Shown: one piece after another, positions 45,762 through 53,425 of the stretch
How positions within the stretch are numbered: the first letter of the stretch is position 1
Layout of the letters: every line of letters begins with the position of its first letter
DNA from: Salinarimonas sp.
GTDB taxonomy: Bacteria > Pseudomonadota > Alphaproteobacteria > Rhizobiales > Beijerinckiaceae
Assembly (NCBI GenBank): GCA_020832565.1
Contig: JAFIEI010000006.1
Span: 50,384 to 114,383 of the forward strand
Length of the DNA stretch: 64,000 nucleotides
Reading direction: 5' to 3'
Notes under the pieces: generated by a model
What the model saw: the letters and a program-made list of their open reading frames with translations, nothing else
The model's database searches: none
Told to the model about the DNA's origin: nothing
Made by a program: the position numbers and the translations under genes

Positions 45762-46445
45762 TCAGGAGCCGATCTCGACGACACCGCCGGATTCGAGGGT
45801 GCGGCGCAGGCGCGTGAAGGCGAGGCGGATGCGGGACTTGACCGTTCCCAGGGGCAGGCCGGTCGCCTCAGATATCTCGCTATGCGACAAACCCTCGAAA
45901 AATGCCAGCCGCACCAGTGAGAGTTGTTCGTCAGGAAGGCTGTTCATGGCGACCCGAACGGCTTCGTCGCGTTGCGCCGCATCCATATCGCCCTCGATAT
46001 CCGTATCGTCGGGAAGATCGAAAACGGGATCATCGGGCTCCGTCAGCGTCGCCCGGTCGCGGCGCAGGAGATCGATCCGGCGGTTGCGGGCGATCCGGTA
46101 GAGCCATGTGGAAAGCGAGGATTTGGCGGGATCGAACAGATCAGATTTACGCCACAGGGTCGTCAGCGCGTCCTGCGTGATCTCCTCGGCGAGCGCCGCA
46201 TCGGCACCCTGGCGCATCAGATAGGCCTGCAGGCGCGGCGCGAAGAAGTCGAACAGACGTGCGAAAGCGTCGCGGTCGCGCGATTGCGCGACGGCCTTGG
46301 CCAGTCCAGCAAGCTCGCCGGGCGAGAGCAATCCGGTCCTCGATTCTTCTGGCGGCTGATGCCGCTTCTCGATCTGGTGTCGGCCCGAGGGCGACGGTGT
46401 GAAATTAGAAGCAGGCGCGCGATGGCGCAATGCAAAACCGTTCAT
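45762..46445 (-). CDS. ECF-type RNA polymerase sigma factor
   Basis: Sigma-70 family, ECF. Region 2: DAFARLFDFFAPRLQAYLM, ITQDALTTLWRK, STWLYRIARNRRIDLLRRD. Region 4: LPDEQLSLVRLAFFEGLSHSEI and GTVKSRIRLAFTRLRR. It resembles RpoE/SigK-like factors. Start uncertain: ATG 46445 lacks a ribosome site, while TTG 46331 follows GAGGACC and would give 189 residues, the usual ECF size. No anti-sigma gene is recognisable downstream (45526-45761 appears empty). The IalB gene is divergent. Confidence 0.85.
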   Translation of the reverse strand: MNGFALRHRAPASNFTPSPSGRHQIEKRHQPPEESRTGLLSPGELAGLAKAVAQSRDRDAFARLFDFFAPRLQAYLMRQGADAALAEEITQDALTTLWRKSDLFDPAKSSLSTWLYRIARNRRIDLLRRDRATLTEPDDPVFDLPDDTDIEGDMDAAQRDEAVRVAMNSLPDEQLSLVRLAFFEGLSHSEISEATGLPLGTVKSRIRLAFTRLRRTLESGGVVEIGS

Positions 46446-46549
46446 TCAGGAAAGGTTAACGTATTTTTGCCCATTTCAGGACAATGTAGTGAAAAACCGC
46501 GAGCACGATTCGCCGCGAGGCGAGCCACCAACTGTCCAGGGTCAGATCC

Positions 46550-47083
46550 ATGATGCTCACACGTTTTCTCCGTCGCTTTACCCCCGCCATCGCGCTCGCC
46601 GGCGCCATGATCGCGGTTCCGGTCACGAGCGCGTCCGCCCAGTCCGGGGCAACCTTGCTCGGCACCTTCAATGATTGGGGTGCCTACAGTGCGAGCGCCG
46701 ACGGCGCCAAGGTCTGCTACGCATTGTCGCAACCGCAACGCCGCCTTCCCGAAGAGCTGCGTCGTGGCGCAGGCTATCTCTTCGTTTCCTTCCGTCCGTC
46801 GGAGAATGTTCGCAACGAAGTCGCGGTGGTGATGGGCTTCCCCACCAGCGAGACCGTCGATGCGGTCGCCAATGTCGACGGGACGCGCTTCACCATGGTG
46901 TCGAGCGGGGAGAATGTCTGGATCAAGGATCCCGCCGATGAGGGCCGCCTCGTCGACGCCTTCCTCGCCGGCAGCGAGCTGCGTCTCCAGGTCACCTCGG
47001 GGCGCGGCAACGAAACGACGGACGTTTATTCGCTGATGGGCTTCACCGCCGCCCTGCGCCGGGCGCGCGAGGAATGCAGCTGA
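46550..47083 (+). CDS. Invasion-associated locus B (IalB) family exported protein
   Basis: 177 residues with signal peptide 1-30 (ending SASAQ). The body matches IalB family: FNDWGAYSASADGAKVCYAL, LFVSFRPSENVRNEVAVVMGF, and ends with a lone Cys in RAREECS, which can bond to the Cys in KVCYAL. Family members are periplasmic or outer-membrane proteins of unclear function, common in Rhizobiales. It is divergent from the ECF sigma factor gene, hinting at shared control. Confidence 0.9.
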   Translation: MMLTRFLRRFTPAIALAGAMIAVPVTSASAQSGATLLGTFNDWGAYSASADGAKVCYALSQPQRRLPEELRRGAGYLFVSFRPSENVRNEVAVVMGFPTSETVDAVANVDGTRFTMVSSGENVWIKDPADEGRLVDAFLAGSELRLQVTSGRGNETTDVYSLMGFTAALRRAREECS

Positions 47084-47209
47084 TCGGTGCCTGAAGCCGC
47101 CTCGCGCATGATGCCGGGGCGGCCTCCATGCGGGCGTGACGTGCGGGCATGACGTGAAAGGCCGGTCGTTACAGCGGCTGGCCGCAGCAGCAGCGCGATC
47201 AAATTCGCG

Positions 47210-47632
47210 TTACTTGCAGTAGAGCCGATAGAGCGTGCCGATCAATTCACGCGCCTCATCGGAAGCCAGACGGTAGTAGATCGTCTGACCTTCGCGGCGG
47301 GTGGTGACCAGGCCGAGGGCGCGCAGCTTCGAGAGATGCTGCGAGAGCGCGGACTGGCCGAGCCCGACCGCCTCGGCGAGGGTGCCCACCGAGACCTCTT
47401 CGTCCATCATCCGGCACATCGCCATGAGGCGCTTGGAATGTCCCAGCGCCGTCAGCAATTGTGCCACCTTGTCGGCCTTCGGTTCGAGGGCCTGGAGATC
47501 TGAAGCTTTCACGTTCACACACGGGTTCGTCGCGGCCCGCTCGTCTGTAGCGCGTGCGATGGGCTCATGGCAACGCACATCTTCAAGAGCCGGTTCGCCG
47601 TGAATGGTCTTCGCGGGTGCGTCAACTGCCAT
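47210..47632 (-). CDS. ArsR-family regulator, BigR/SqrR-like persulfide sensor
   Basis: 140-residue winged-helix repressor: KADKVAQLLTALGHSKRLMA, LAEAVGLGQSALSQHLSKLR as recognition helix, and TTRREGQTIYYRLASDEA as wing. Two Cys fit the BigR/SqrR sensor pair: one in AMCRMM (about 73) and one at the C-terminus, LYCK (139). Start at ATG 47632 with GGGAGG ten bases upstream; it overlaps the end of the DUF442 gene by 11 bp. It is the last gene of a four-gene operon for sulfide handling and likely represses it. Confidence 0.85.
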   Translation of the reverse strand: MAVDAPAKTIHGEPALEDVRCHEPIARATDERAATNPCVNVKASDLQALEPKADKVAQLLTALGHSKRLMAMCRMMDEEVSVGTLAEAVGLGQSALSQHLSKLRALGLVTTRREGQTIYYRLASDEARELIGTLYRLYCK

Positions 47633-48044
47633 GACCGTCGAGCCTCCCGCGCAGCGCCGACAGATCGTAACCGGCTCGTGCGGCAACGGCGATGATATCG
47701 TCTTCCGGCATGCGCCCGGCATTGGCCAGCGCCCAGAGCACGCTTGAGCGGGTCCCCGAACGGCAGAAAGCGACGACAGGCCCGGCAAGCTCGTCGAGCG
47801 CGGCGCGGAACGCGGCGACGTCCTCCGGCGCGAACTGCCCTGAAATTACGGGAACGAAACGGTATTCCAGGCCGAGCTCCGCCGCACGCGCCGCAATCAC
47901 CGCCTCGGGCGGCTGATCCGGGCTCTCGCCGTCGGGCCGATTGTTGATCACCGCCTTGTAGCCGGCCTGCGCGATCGCATCGAGGTCTTCGAGGCGCAGC
48001 TGCGGGGCAACGGCGACATCGTCGGTGAGGGGGATATGAGCCAT
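47622..48044 (-). CDS. DUF442 / TIGR01244 phosphatase-like (Blh N-terminal type) protein
   Basis: 140 residues of the DUF442 dual-specificity-phosphatase-like fold, with NNRPDGESPDQPP and the P-loop AFCRSGTRSSVLWALA (Cys and Arg of CxxxxxR). In BigR operons this domain is often fused to an ETHE1-like persulfide dioxygenase in Blh; here it stands alone. It acts probably as a sulfurtransferase. Sits between the TauE/SafE gene and bigR-like gene. Confidence 0.88.
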   Translation of the reverse strand: MAHIPLTDDVAVAPQLRLEDLDAIAQAGYKAVINNRPDGESPDQPPEAVIAARAAELGLEYRFVPVISGQFAPEDVAAFRAALDELAGPVVAFCRSGTRSSVLWALANAGRMPEDDIIAVAARAGYDLSALRGRLDGHGS

Positions 48045-48088
48045 GATACGGTCTCGCTTTCGTTGACGCCGCTGAACCGGGCCGAGGT

Positions 48089-48874
48089 TTACAGCAGCGC
48101 GAGGTTTTGTGCCAGCATGTAGATTGCGACCGCGAAGATCAACGCCGCGAAGACGATATTCAGCGTGCCCTTGGCATCGGCCAGCCTGCGCGCCACCCGC
48201 GCGCCGATGGCGCTGCCGAGAAATCCGCCGACGATGAACAGGGCCGCGACCGGCCAGTCGACCAGCCCCGAGAAGGCGTAATTGCCCGCCGTCGTGACCC
48301 CGAAGGCGCTCACGGCGAAGAGCGAGGAGCCGATCGCATTGATGATCGGCATCCCCGTCGCAGCGATCAGGCCCGGCACGATGAGGAAGCCGCCTCCGAT
48401 GCCGAAGAACCCGGCGAGCAGGCCGGCCCCGAGGCCGAAGATCACCAGCTTGCCGAAATTGTCACGCCCCAGCACCACGTCGGGCAGCCCGACCGCGTTA
48501 CGCCGCTTCAGCATCAGCGCGCCGACGACGAGCATCAGCACGGCGAAGGCGGAAAGCAGCATCTCCCCGTCGATCATCTGCCCGATGGTCGAGCCGAGCG
48601 CGGCACCGAGTACGCCGGCGCCGGCGAAGACTGCCGCGCAGCGCCACTTCACCGTGCCCGCCCGCGCATGCGAGCCGAGGCTCATCATCGCGTTGACCGC
48701 CACGGCGACGGCACTGGTGCCGATCGCCACATGCGGGCTCGCCACGCCGACGAGATAAACCATGGCCGGCACGGCCAGGATCGACCCGCCGCCGCCGACC
48801 AGGCCGAGCGAGAAACCGACGAGCGATCCGGAAGCCAGTCCGGCGATGCTCTGGGTGAGGGAAAGGGCGATCAT
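48089..48874 (-). CDS. TauE/SafE family sulfite/anion exporter
   Basis: 261-residue membrane protein with about eight helices. GFSLGLVGGGGSILAVPAMVY and later GFFGIGGGFLIVPGLIAATG are the duplicated TauE/SafE motifs. In BigR-type operons it is thought to export sulfite or related sulfur anions. It lies between the rhodanese and DUF442 genes on the same strand. Confidence 0.9.
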   Translation of the reverse strand: MIALSLTQSIAGLASGSLVGFSLGLVGGGGSILAVPAMVYLVGVASPHVAIGTSAVAVAVNAMMSLGSHARAGTVKWRCAAVFAGAGVLGAALGSTIGQMIDGEMLLSAFAVLMLVVGALMLKRRNAVGLPDVVLGRDNFGKLVIFGLGAGLLAGFFGIGGGFLIVPGLIAATGMPIINAIGSSLFAVSAFGVTTAGNYAFSGLVDWPVAALFIVGGFLGSAIGARVARRLADAKGTLNIVFAALIFAVAIYMLAQNLALL

Positions 48875-48971
48875 GGTCTGTCAGCCTGAAGCAGAAGAAG
48901 GGGGGGCCGCGCGGCACGTGGGACATGCGCCGCGCGATCAGCGTTGGAGTGAAATCCGCAGGGGAGGTGCC

Positions 48972-49523
48972 TTACGCCGTCTTGGCGACCGGCGGGTTCT
49001 TAAGCGCCTTGTTCCAGGGCATATGGATCAGCACGCGGGCAAGGCCGCAGAAACCGGTCATGCCGGCGACCATCAGTCCGGCGCCGACAAAGGCGGGGAT
49101 GATCAGGAAACCGGGCGCGATGAAGATGCCCGCAAGCGTCCCGAAGAAGCCGAGCGAACCGGCACCGATCTGCACCTGGCGCATCAGGTCGAGGGGCTGT
49201 GACTTGTCCTCGACGACCGGCAGCCCGGCCTTGCGCCAGGCATCGATGCCGCCTTCGACGATATAGGCGTCACAAGCCTCGCCTGCCTTGTCGGCCAGAG
49301 CCTGCGAATTGGAAAGGGTACGCATGCCGGACTTGCAGTGGAACAGCACCACATTGGCGCCGTCGCGCGGCAACTCGCCCTTGTCGAACTCGCTGAGCGC
49401 GAAATTGCGCGCCTGGGGAATGCGCTCGCGCGCATGCTCGGCCCGGTCACGGACATCCACGAGAACAGCGCCTTCATCGAGCAGACGCTTTGCCTCGGCG
49501 GGGGAGATGGTCGGAAGGGTCAT
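48972..49523 (-). CDS. Rhodanese-DUF2892 membrane sulfurtransferase (YgaP-like)
   Basis: 183 residues. Rhodanese domain 1-105: AVLVDVRDRAEHARERIP and active-site loop FHCKSGMRTLSN with the catalytic Cys at about 63. Two membrane helices (about 122-165) form a DUF2892 unit ending CGLARVLIHMPWNKAL. This is the YgaP layout. Start at ATG 49523 behind GAGGAGCTACCC. It is the first gene of the sulfide-response operon, under the promoter at 49622-49650. Confidence 0.9.
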   Translation of the reverse strand: MTLPTISPAEAKRLLDEGAVLVDVRDRAEHARERIPQARNFALSEFDKGELPRDGANVVLFHCKSGMRTLSNSQALADKAGEACDAYIVEGGIDAWRKAGLPVVEDKSQPLDLMRQVQIGAGSLGFFGTLAGIFIAPGFLIIPAFVGAGLMVAGMTGFCGLARVLIHMPWNKALKNPPVAKTA

Positions 49524-49621
49524 GATGGGTAGCTCCTCGAATGATCGCATGGGCTGTGGCGATTGGCAGAGCGCAGGATCGCGACAAAGGTCACGGGCGG
49601 CGCCCTGTTGAACCTGAAAGT

Positions 49622-49650
49622 AATTTAGAATTTGCTTATATATTTGTCAA
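49622..49650 (-). promoter_or_regulatory. Promoter of the sulfide-response operon, AT-rich
   Basis: On the minus strand TTGACA, 17 bases, TAAATT: near-consensus sigma-70. The spacer is very AT-rich (AATATATAAGC) and contains short inverted runs that could hold the BigR/SqrR operator. It lies 99 bp upstream of the rhodanese start. Confidence 0.65.
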
Positions 49651-49716
49651 GGGCCATCCGTCACCGGCTCATGGATCTGCGTTCGGGAGGAGGAAAAGCG
49701 GGAGCGCAACGAAGAA

Positions 49717-49739
49717 GGGCCGTCCACGAGGGACGGCCC
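49717..49739. repeat. Perfect nine-pair hairpin in the rhodanese / WD40 gap
   Basis: GGGCCGTCC-ACGAG-GGACGGCCC with no T-run. Together with the promoter at 49622 it is the only structure I see in the 450 bp gap 49524-49973, which otherwise holds no gene. Confidence 0.5.
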
Positions 49740-49973
49740 GACCTCGACACTGGCTGCTCCGCTATTGATTTTCCCGGGGGGCTGGGGGGCTGACGTTACC
49801 GGAAGAACCAACAAGGAAACCATCGAGATACGCATTCTTCGGCGATGTTCGGGGCTTCCGTTTGTCGTGAAAAAGGCGAATTTGTGATTTTCCGACATTG
49901 TTGCGAAACCTCCCGGCTCGGCCTGCAATATCAGCCCCTGCACAAATCGGCCAATCTCCTCTAGAAAACCATC

Positions 49974-50972
49974 ATGAACACGATTCCCGATCTCACCCGG
50001 GCCGTCATCGACGTCGAGGCCGGCGCCCATGTCAGCGCAATCTGCTTCCTGCAGTCGACCGGCGCCTTCTGCCTCGGCGACGGCGCCGTCGTGCTCGTGC
50101 GCGACGCCGCCCGCCACAGGGTCGGGGCGCATCCCGACGGCAGCATCCTTTGTGCGGCAAGCGACGGGGAGCGCCTCGTCACCGGCGGTGATGACGGGCG
50201 CGTGGTGGTGACGGGCGCCGACGGCTCCACGCGTGAATTCGCAGCGAGCGGCGGCACCTGGATCGACGCGCTCGCCCTGCATCACGAGGGCGGCATCGCC
50301 TGGAGTGCGGGGCGCAATGTGACCGCGCGCGACCGCAAGGGGCGCGAAAAGCGGTTCCAGGCCCCCTCCTCCGCCCGCGGCCTCGCCTTCGCGCCCAAGG
50401 GCTACCGCCTCGCCGTCGCCCATTACAACGGGGTGAGCCTGTGGTTTCCAAATCTCGAGAAGGAGCCCGATCCGCTCGAATGGAAGGGCTCGCATCTCGA
50501 CGTCACCTGGTCCCCGGACGGGCGCTTCGTCGTCACCTCCATGCAGGAGAACGCGCTGCACGGCTGGCGGCTCGCGCCTGATCGCGGGCATATGCGCATG
50601 TCCGGCTATGCCGCCAAGCCGCGCTCGCTCTCCTGGAGCGCCGATGGCGAGATGCTGGCCACGAGCGGCGCCGATGCGGTGATCGCCTGGCCCTTCGACA
50701 GCAAGGAAGGCCCCACCGGCAAGGCGCCGCGTGAATTCGGTGTGCGCGCGGCGCGCGTCACCCGCGTCGCCTGTCATCCGCAAATGCCGATCTGTGCTGC
50801 GGGCTACGAGGATGGCTGCGTGCTCATGATCCGGATCAGCGACGGATCGGAGCTGCTGGTGCGCCCGGCGGTGAAAGGCAGTCCGATCACCGCGCTCGGC
50901 TGGGATCCTGCGGGCAAGCTGCTCGGCTTCGGCGCAGCCGACGGGGCGGCGGGGATCCTGCCGCTGCCATAG
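49974..50972 (+). CDS. WD40 repeat protein
   Basis: 332-residue beta-propeller-like protein. Several WD40-type units are visible, for example GERLVTGGDDGRVVVTGADG, LDVTWSPDGRFVVTSMQENA and SLSWSADGEMLATSGADAVIAW. No signal peptide or enzyme domain. Similar proteins often lie beside CobW/zinc genes in Rhizobiales, but here it is 20 kb away from them and has no Zur box. Function unknown, likely a protein-binding scaffold. Confidence 0.8.
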   Translation: MNTIPDLTRAVIDVEAGAHVSAICFLQSTGAFCLGDGAVVLVRDAARHRVGAHPDGSILCAASDGERLVTGGDDGRVVVTGADGSTREFAASGGTWIDALALHHEGGIAWSAGRNVTARDRKGREKRFQAPSSARGLAFAPKGYRLAVAHYNGVSLWFPNLEKEPDPLEWKGSHLDVTWSPDGRFVVTSMQENALHGWRLAPDRGHMRMSGYAAKPRSLSWSADGEMLATSGADAVIAWPFDSKEGPTGKAPREFGVRAARVTRVACHPQMPICAAGYEDGCVLMIRISDGSELLVRPAVKGSPITALGWDPAGKLLGFGAADGAAGILPLP

Positions 50973-51127
50973 CAGAATCGGCCGGATGAAACGATACACT
51001 GTAACGATTGGCAGCAATTCTTAACAAGCATTCACATTTGCAGCGACATGCCAGTCTGCGATTGCGAAGATTTCTTTACCCTGCAGTTGTCCCGCGCAGT
51101 TCATCATGGCGCAGCTGGAGGGACATC

Positions 51128-52615
51128 ATGGGTATGCTTGCACGGATCACCAAGCGGAATCACGCCGCACCGCCGGATATGCGCGCGGCTTTCGAAGGCC
51201 TCCCCGTCGCGGTGATGATCTGCGAGACCCGGGGGTTCGAGATCGTCTACGCCAATCCGGAATCACGCAGCCTGCTGGGGCGGATCGGGCATCTTCTGAA
51301 CATCGACCCCGAGAAGATCATCGGTACCTCGATCGATGCCTTCCACAAGAACCCGTCTCATCAGCGGCGTATTCTCTCCGATCCGAAGAACCTGCCGCAT
51401 CATACGCGAATCAAGCTCGCGGACGAATATCTCGATCTCGCCATCTCGCCTCTCGTCAGTGCGCGCGGCGCCTACACGCATGCCGTGCTGACCTGGTCGA
51501 TCGCCACGGACAAGCAGCGCCAGGAGGACGAAGTGACGCGGCTCATGCAGATGATCGACCGCATGCCGATCAACGTCATGACCTGTGATCCCGAGAGCTT
51601 CACCATCAATTTCGTCAATTCCACCAGCATCGATACGCTGACCAGGGTCGAAGAGCATCTCCCGATCAGGGCGAAGGACCTTCTCGGGCAGAATATCGAC
51701 ATCTTCCACAAGCGCCCGACGCATCAGCGCTCCATCCTGGCCGATCCGAAGAACCTGCCGATCAACAGCAATATCCGCCTCGGCCCGGAGGTGCTGAATC
51801 TGCGTGTTTCCGCCATTACCGCGAAGGATGGGCGCTATCTCGGCCCGATGCTCACCTGGAACGTCGTGACCCAGGAAGTGCGGGTTGCAGAGAGCGTCAC
51901 CGAAACCTGCACCACGATGACCGGTACGGCTTCGGAGCTGGCGCATGCGGCAGCCGAGATGACCGAGGTGGCCCATCATGCGCAGGCGATGGCCGGCACC
52001 GTCTCGGCGGCGACCGAGGAGCTTGCGGCCTCGATCAGCGAGATCGCGAGCCAGGCGGCATCGGCGGCAGATCTTTCGGGCTCCGCCAGCCAGCGTGCGG
52101 GGGCAGCCGATGCGATGGTGCGCGAACTGGCGCAGGTTTCCCAGCAGATCGGTTCGATCACCGAGGTGATCGCAACCATCGCCGCCCAGACGAATCTGCT
52201 CGCCCTCAATGCCACGATCGAGGCCGCGCGCGCCGGCGAGGCCGGGCGCGGCTTCGCGGTGGTCGCCGCGGAGGTCAAGGCCCTGGCGGATCAGACCGCC
52301 CAGGCGACGAGCCAGATCAAGACCCAGATCGACACGATCCAGTCGGTCTCCGGATCGACTGCAGAGGCGATCAGCGCCATCGTCGGCGATGTCGATTCGC
52401 TGCGCGAGGCGTCGAACCAGATCGCGGCCGCCGTGGAAGAGCAATCCGCCGCGATCCGCGAGGTCACGGCCAACATGACCGGCGTCTCCGATGCCGCCCG
52501 TCAGACCGGGCAGGCTGCGGGCTCCATCAAGGACGTCTCGGCTTCACTCGATGCGGATGCAAACCGGTTCAAGGGCGTAATCGACGCATTCGTGAACCGG
52601 CGCAGGGAAGACTGA
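51128..52615 (+). CDS. Soluble methyl-accepting chemotaxis protein with two PAS domains
   Basis: 495 residues, no membrane helix. Two PAS domains in tandem (about 15-135 and 135-270) share an unusual block: [19 protein letters not shown] and [19 protein letters not shown]. The signalling domain (about 290-495) has the MCP hairpin core [20 protein letters not shown] followed by [15 protein letters not shown]. Start ATG 51128 behind GGAGGGACATC. It would sense a cytoplasmic ligand or redox state and signal to CheA. Confidence 0.92.
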   Translation: MGMLARITKRNHAAPPDMRAAFEGLPVAVMICETRGFEIVYANPESRSLLGRIGHLLNIDPEKIIGTSIDAFHKNPSHQRRILSDPKNLPHHTRIKLADEYLDLAISPLVSARGAYTHAVLTWSIATDKQRQEDEVTRLMQMIDRMPINVMTCDPESFTINFVNSTSIDTLTRVEEHLPIRAKDLLGQNIDIFHKRPTHQRSILADPKNLPINSNIRLGPEVLNLRVSAITAKDGRYLGPMLTWNVVTQEVRVAESVTETCTTMTGTASELAHAAAEMTEVAHHAQAMAGTVSAATEELAASISEIASQAASAADLSGSASQRAGAADAMVRELAQVSQQIGSITEVIATIAAQTNLLALNATIEAARAGEAGRGFAVVAAEVKALADQTAQATSQIKTQIDTIQSVSGSTAEAISAIVGDVDSLREASNQIAAAVEEQSAAIREVTANMTGVSDAARQTGQAAGSIKDVSASLDADANRFKGVIDAFVNRRRED

Positions 52616-52692
52616 GCAGGTGCGCGGCACGCGTAAGAGACGTCGTGCACTCTAATTACTCAACGATCTTAAATTGCGTAAGATGATGCATA

Positions 52693-52706
52693 TTTGCGCA
52701 CGCAAA
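52693..52706. promoter_or_regulatory. Palindrome before bphO
   Basis: TTTGCG-CA-CGCAAA, a perfect 14-base dyad about 90 bp before the heme oxygenase start, in an AT-rich upstream region. A further TTGCGT lies at 52674. Candidate operator; the regulator is unknown. Confidence 0.4.
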
Positions 52707-52798
52707 AGGGGAATGGTGATTGCATTTCACGTGACAACGGATGTAATTTAAGGGCGAACGAGACAATAAAACACAACCAAAAACAACAGAATCAGCCC

Positions 52799-53425
52799 AT
52801 GATGCACGCTGGCGGTCGCAGAAAGCCGGAACAACTCAGTCTGTCGCTGCGGCGTGTCACGAGGCGCCTGCACGATGTGTCGGAGGAACGCTTCGACACT
52901 TTGAGCCGAATGGCACCCGGCAAGGTGGCCGGGCATCTCGCCACTCTCACGCAAACGCTGTTCGTCTGGCATGACGAGCGCACCGGAACGCGCACCAGCG
53001 ATAACGTTCCGCGCATTCTCGCCCGCGCGATGGCGGACCACAGGACCGCCATCGAGGCATCGTCCGGAGCATTGCCGCACCCGCTTCTGTCGGCACTGGC
53101 GCGGTTTTCTCTCGACAATCGCGGCGAAGCGATCGGCGGCGCCTATACGCTGTGCGGCGCCGCACTGGGGCTGCGCCCGGCCTTGCGCGTCGCCGACCTC
53201 ACGGCGCCCGCCGAGCGGGATCAGGCGGATGCGCTGGCCGCAGCGGGAGGTGCGATGTACGGCCGCTGGCGTGGCATACGCATGGCGATCGATCGATGGG
53301 GGCTCGAGCATCCCGACCTGCAGGCCGATGTGCTCGCCGGCGCCTGTACGGCATTCTGCGTGGCATTGACGATCCTCGATGCGATGGTCGAGCAGAACGC
53401 GCCGGAAGCGAGCGATCATGCCTGA
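52799..53425 (+). CDS. bphO: Heme oxygenase-like protein (BphO type)
   Basis: 208-residue all-helical protein. LSLRRVTRRLHDVSEERFD resembles the N-terminal helix of bacterial heme oxygenases with the proximal His in RRLHDVSE; GGAYTLCGAALGLRPALR occupies the distal-helix Gly-rich position. It would open heme to biliverdin, the chromophore of the phytochrome encoded next. The stop overlaps the start of bphP by eight bases. Start ATG 52799 or 52802; no clear ribosome site. The sequence is diverged, so the call rests partly on context. Confidence 0.75.
   Translation: MMHAGGRRKPEQLSLSLRRVTRRLHDVSEERFDTLSRMAPGKVAGHLATLTQTLFVWHDERTGTRTSDNVPRILARAMADHRTAIEASSGALPHPLLSALARFSLDNRGEAIGGAYTLCGAALGLRPALRVADLTAPAERDQADALAAAGGAMYGRWRGIRMAIDRWGLEHPDLQADVLAGACTAFCVALTILDAMVEQNAPEASDHA

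Noticed and set aside
45527-45784. Possible anti-sigma gene after the ECF sigma factor
   Set aside because: 85-residue frame overlapping the sigma stop, without ribosome site, membrane helix, zinc motif or recognisable family.
49647-51017. 456-residue frame antisense to the WD40 gene
   Set aside because: No domain and no ribosome site; the plus-strand WD40 protein has clear repeats.
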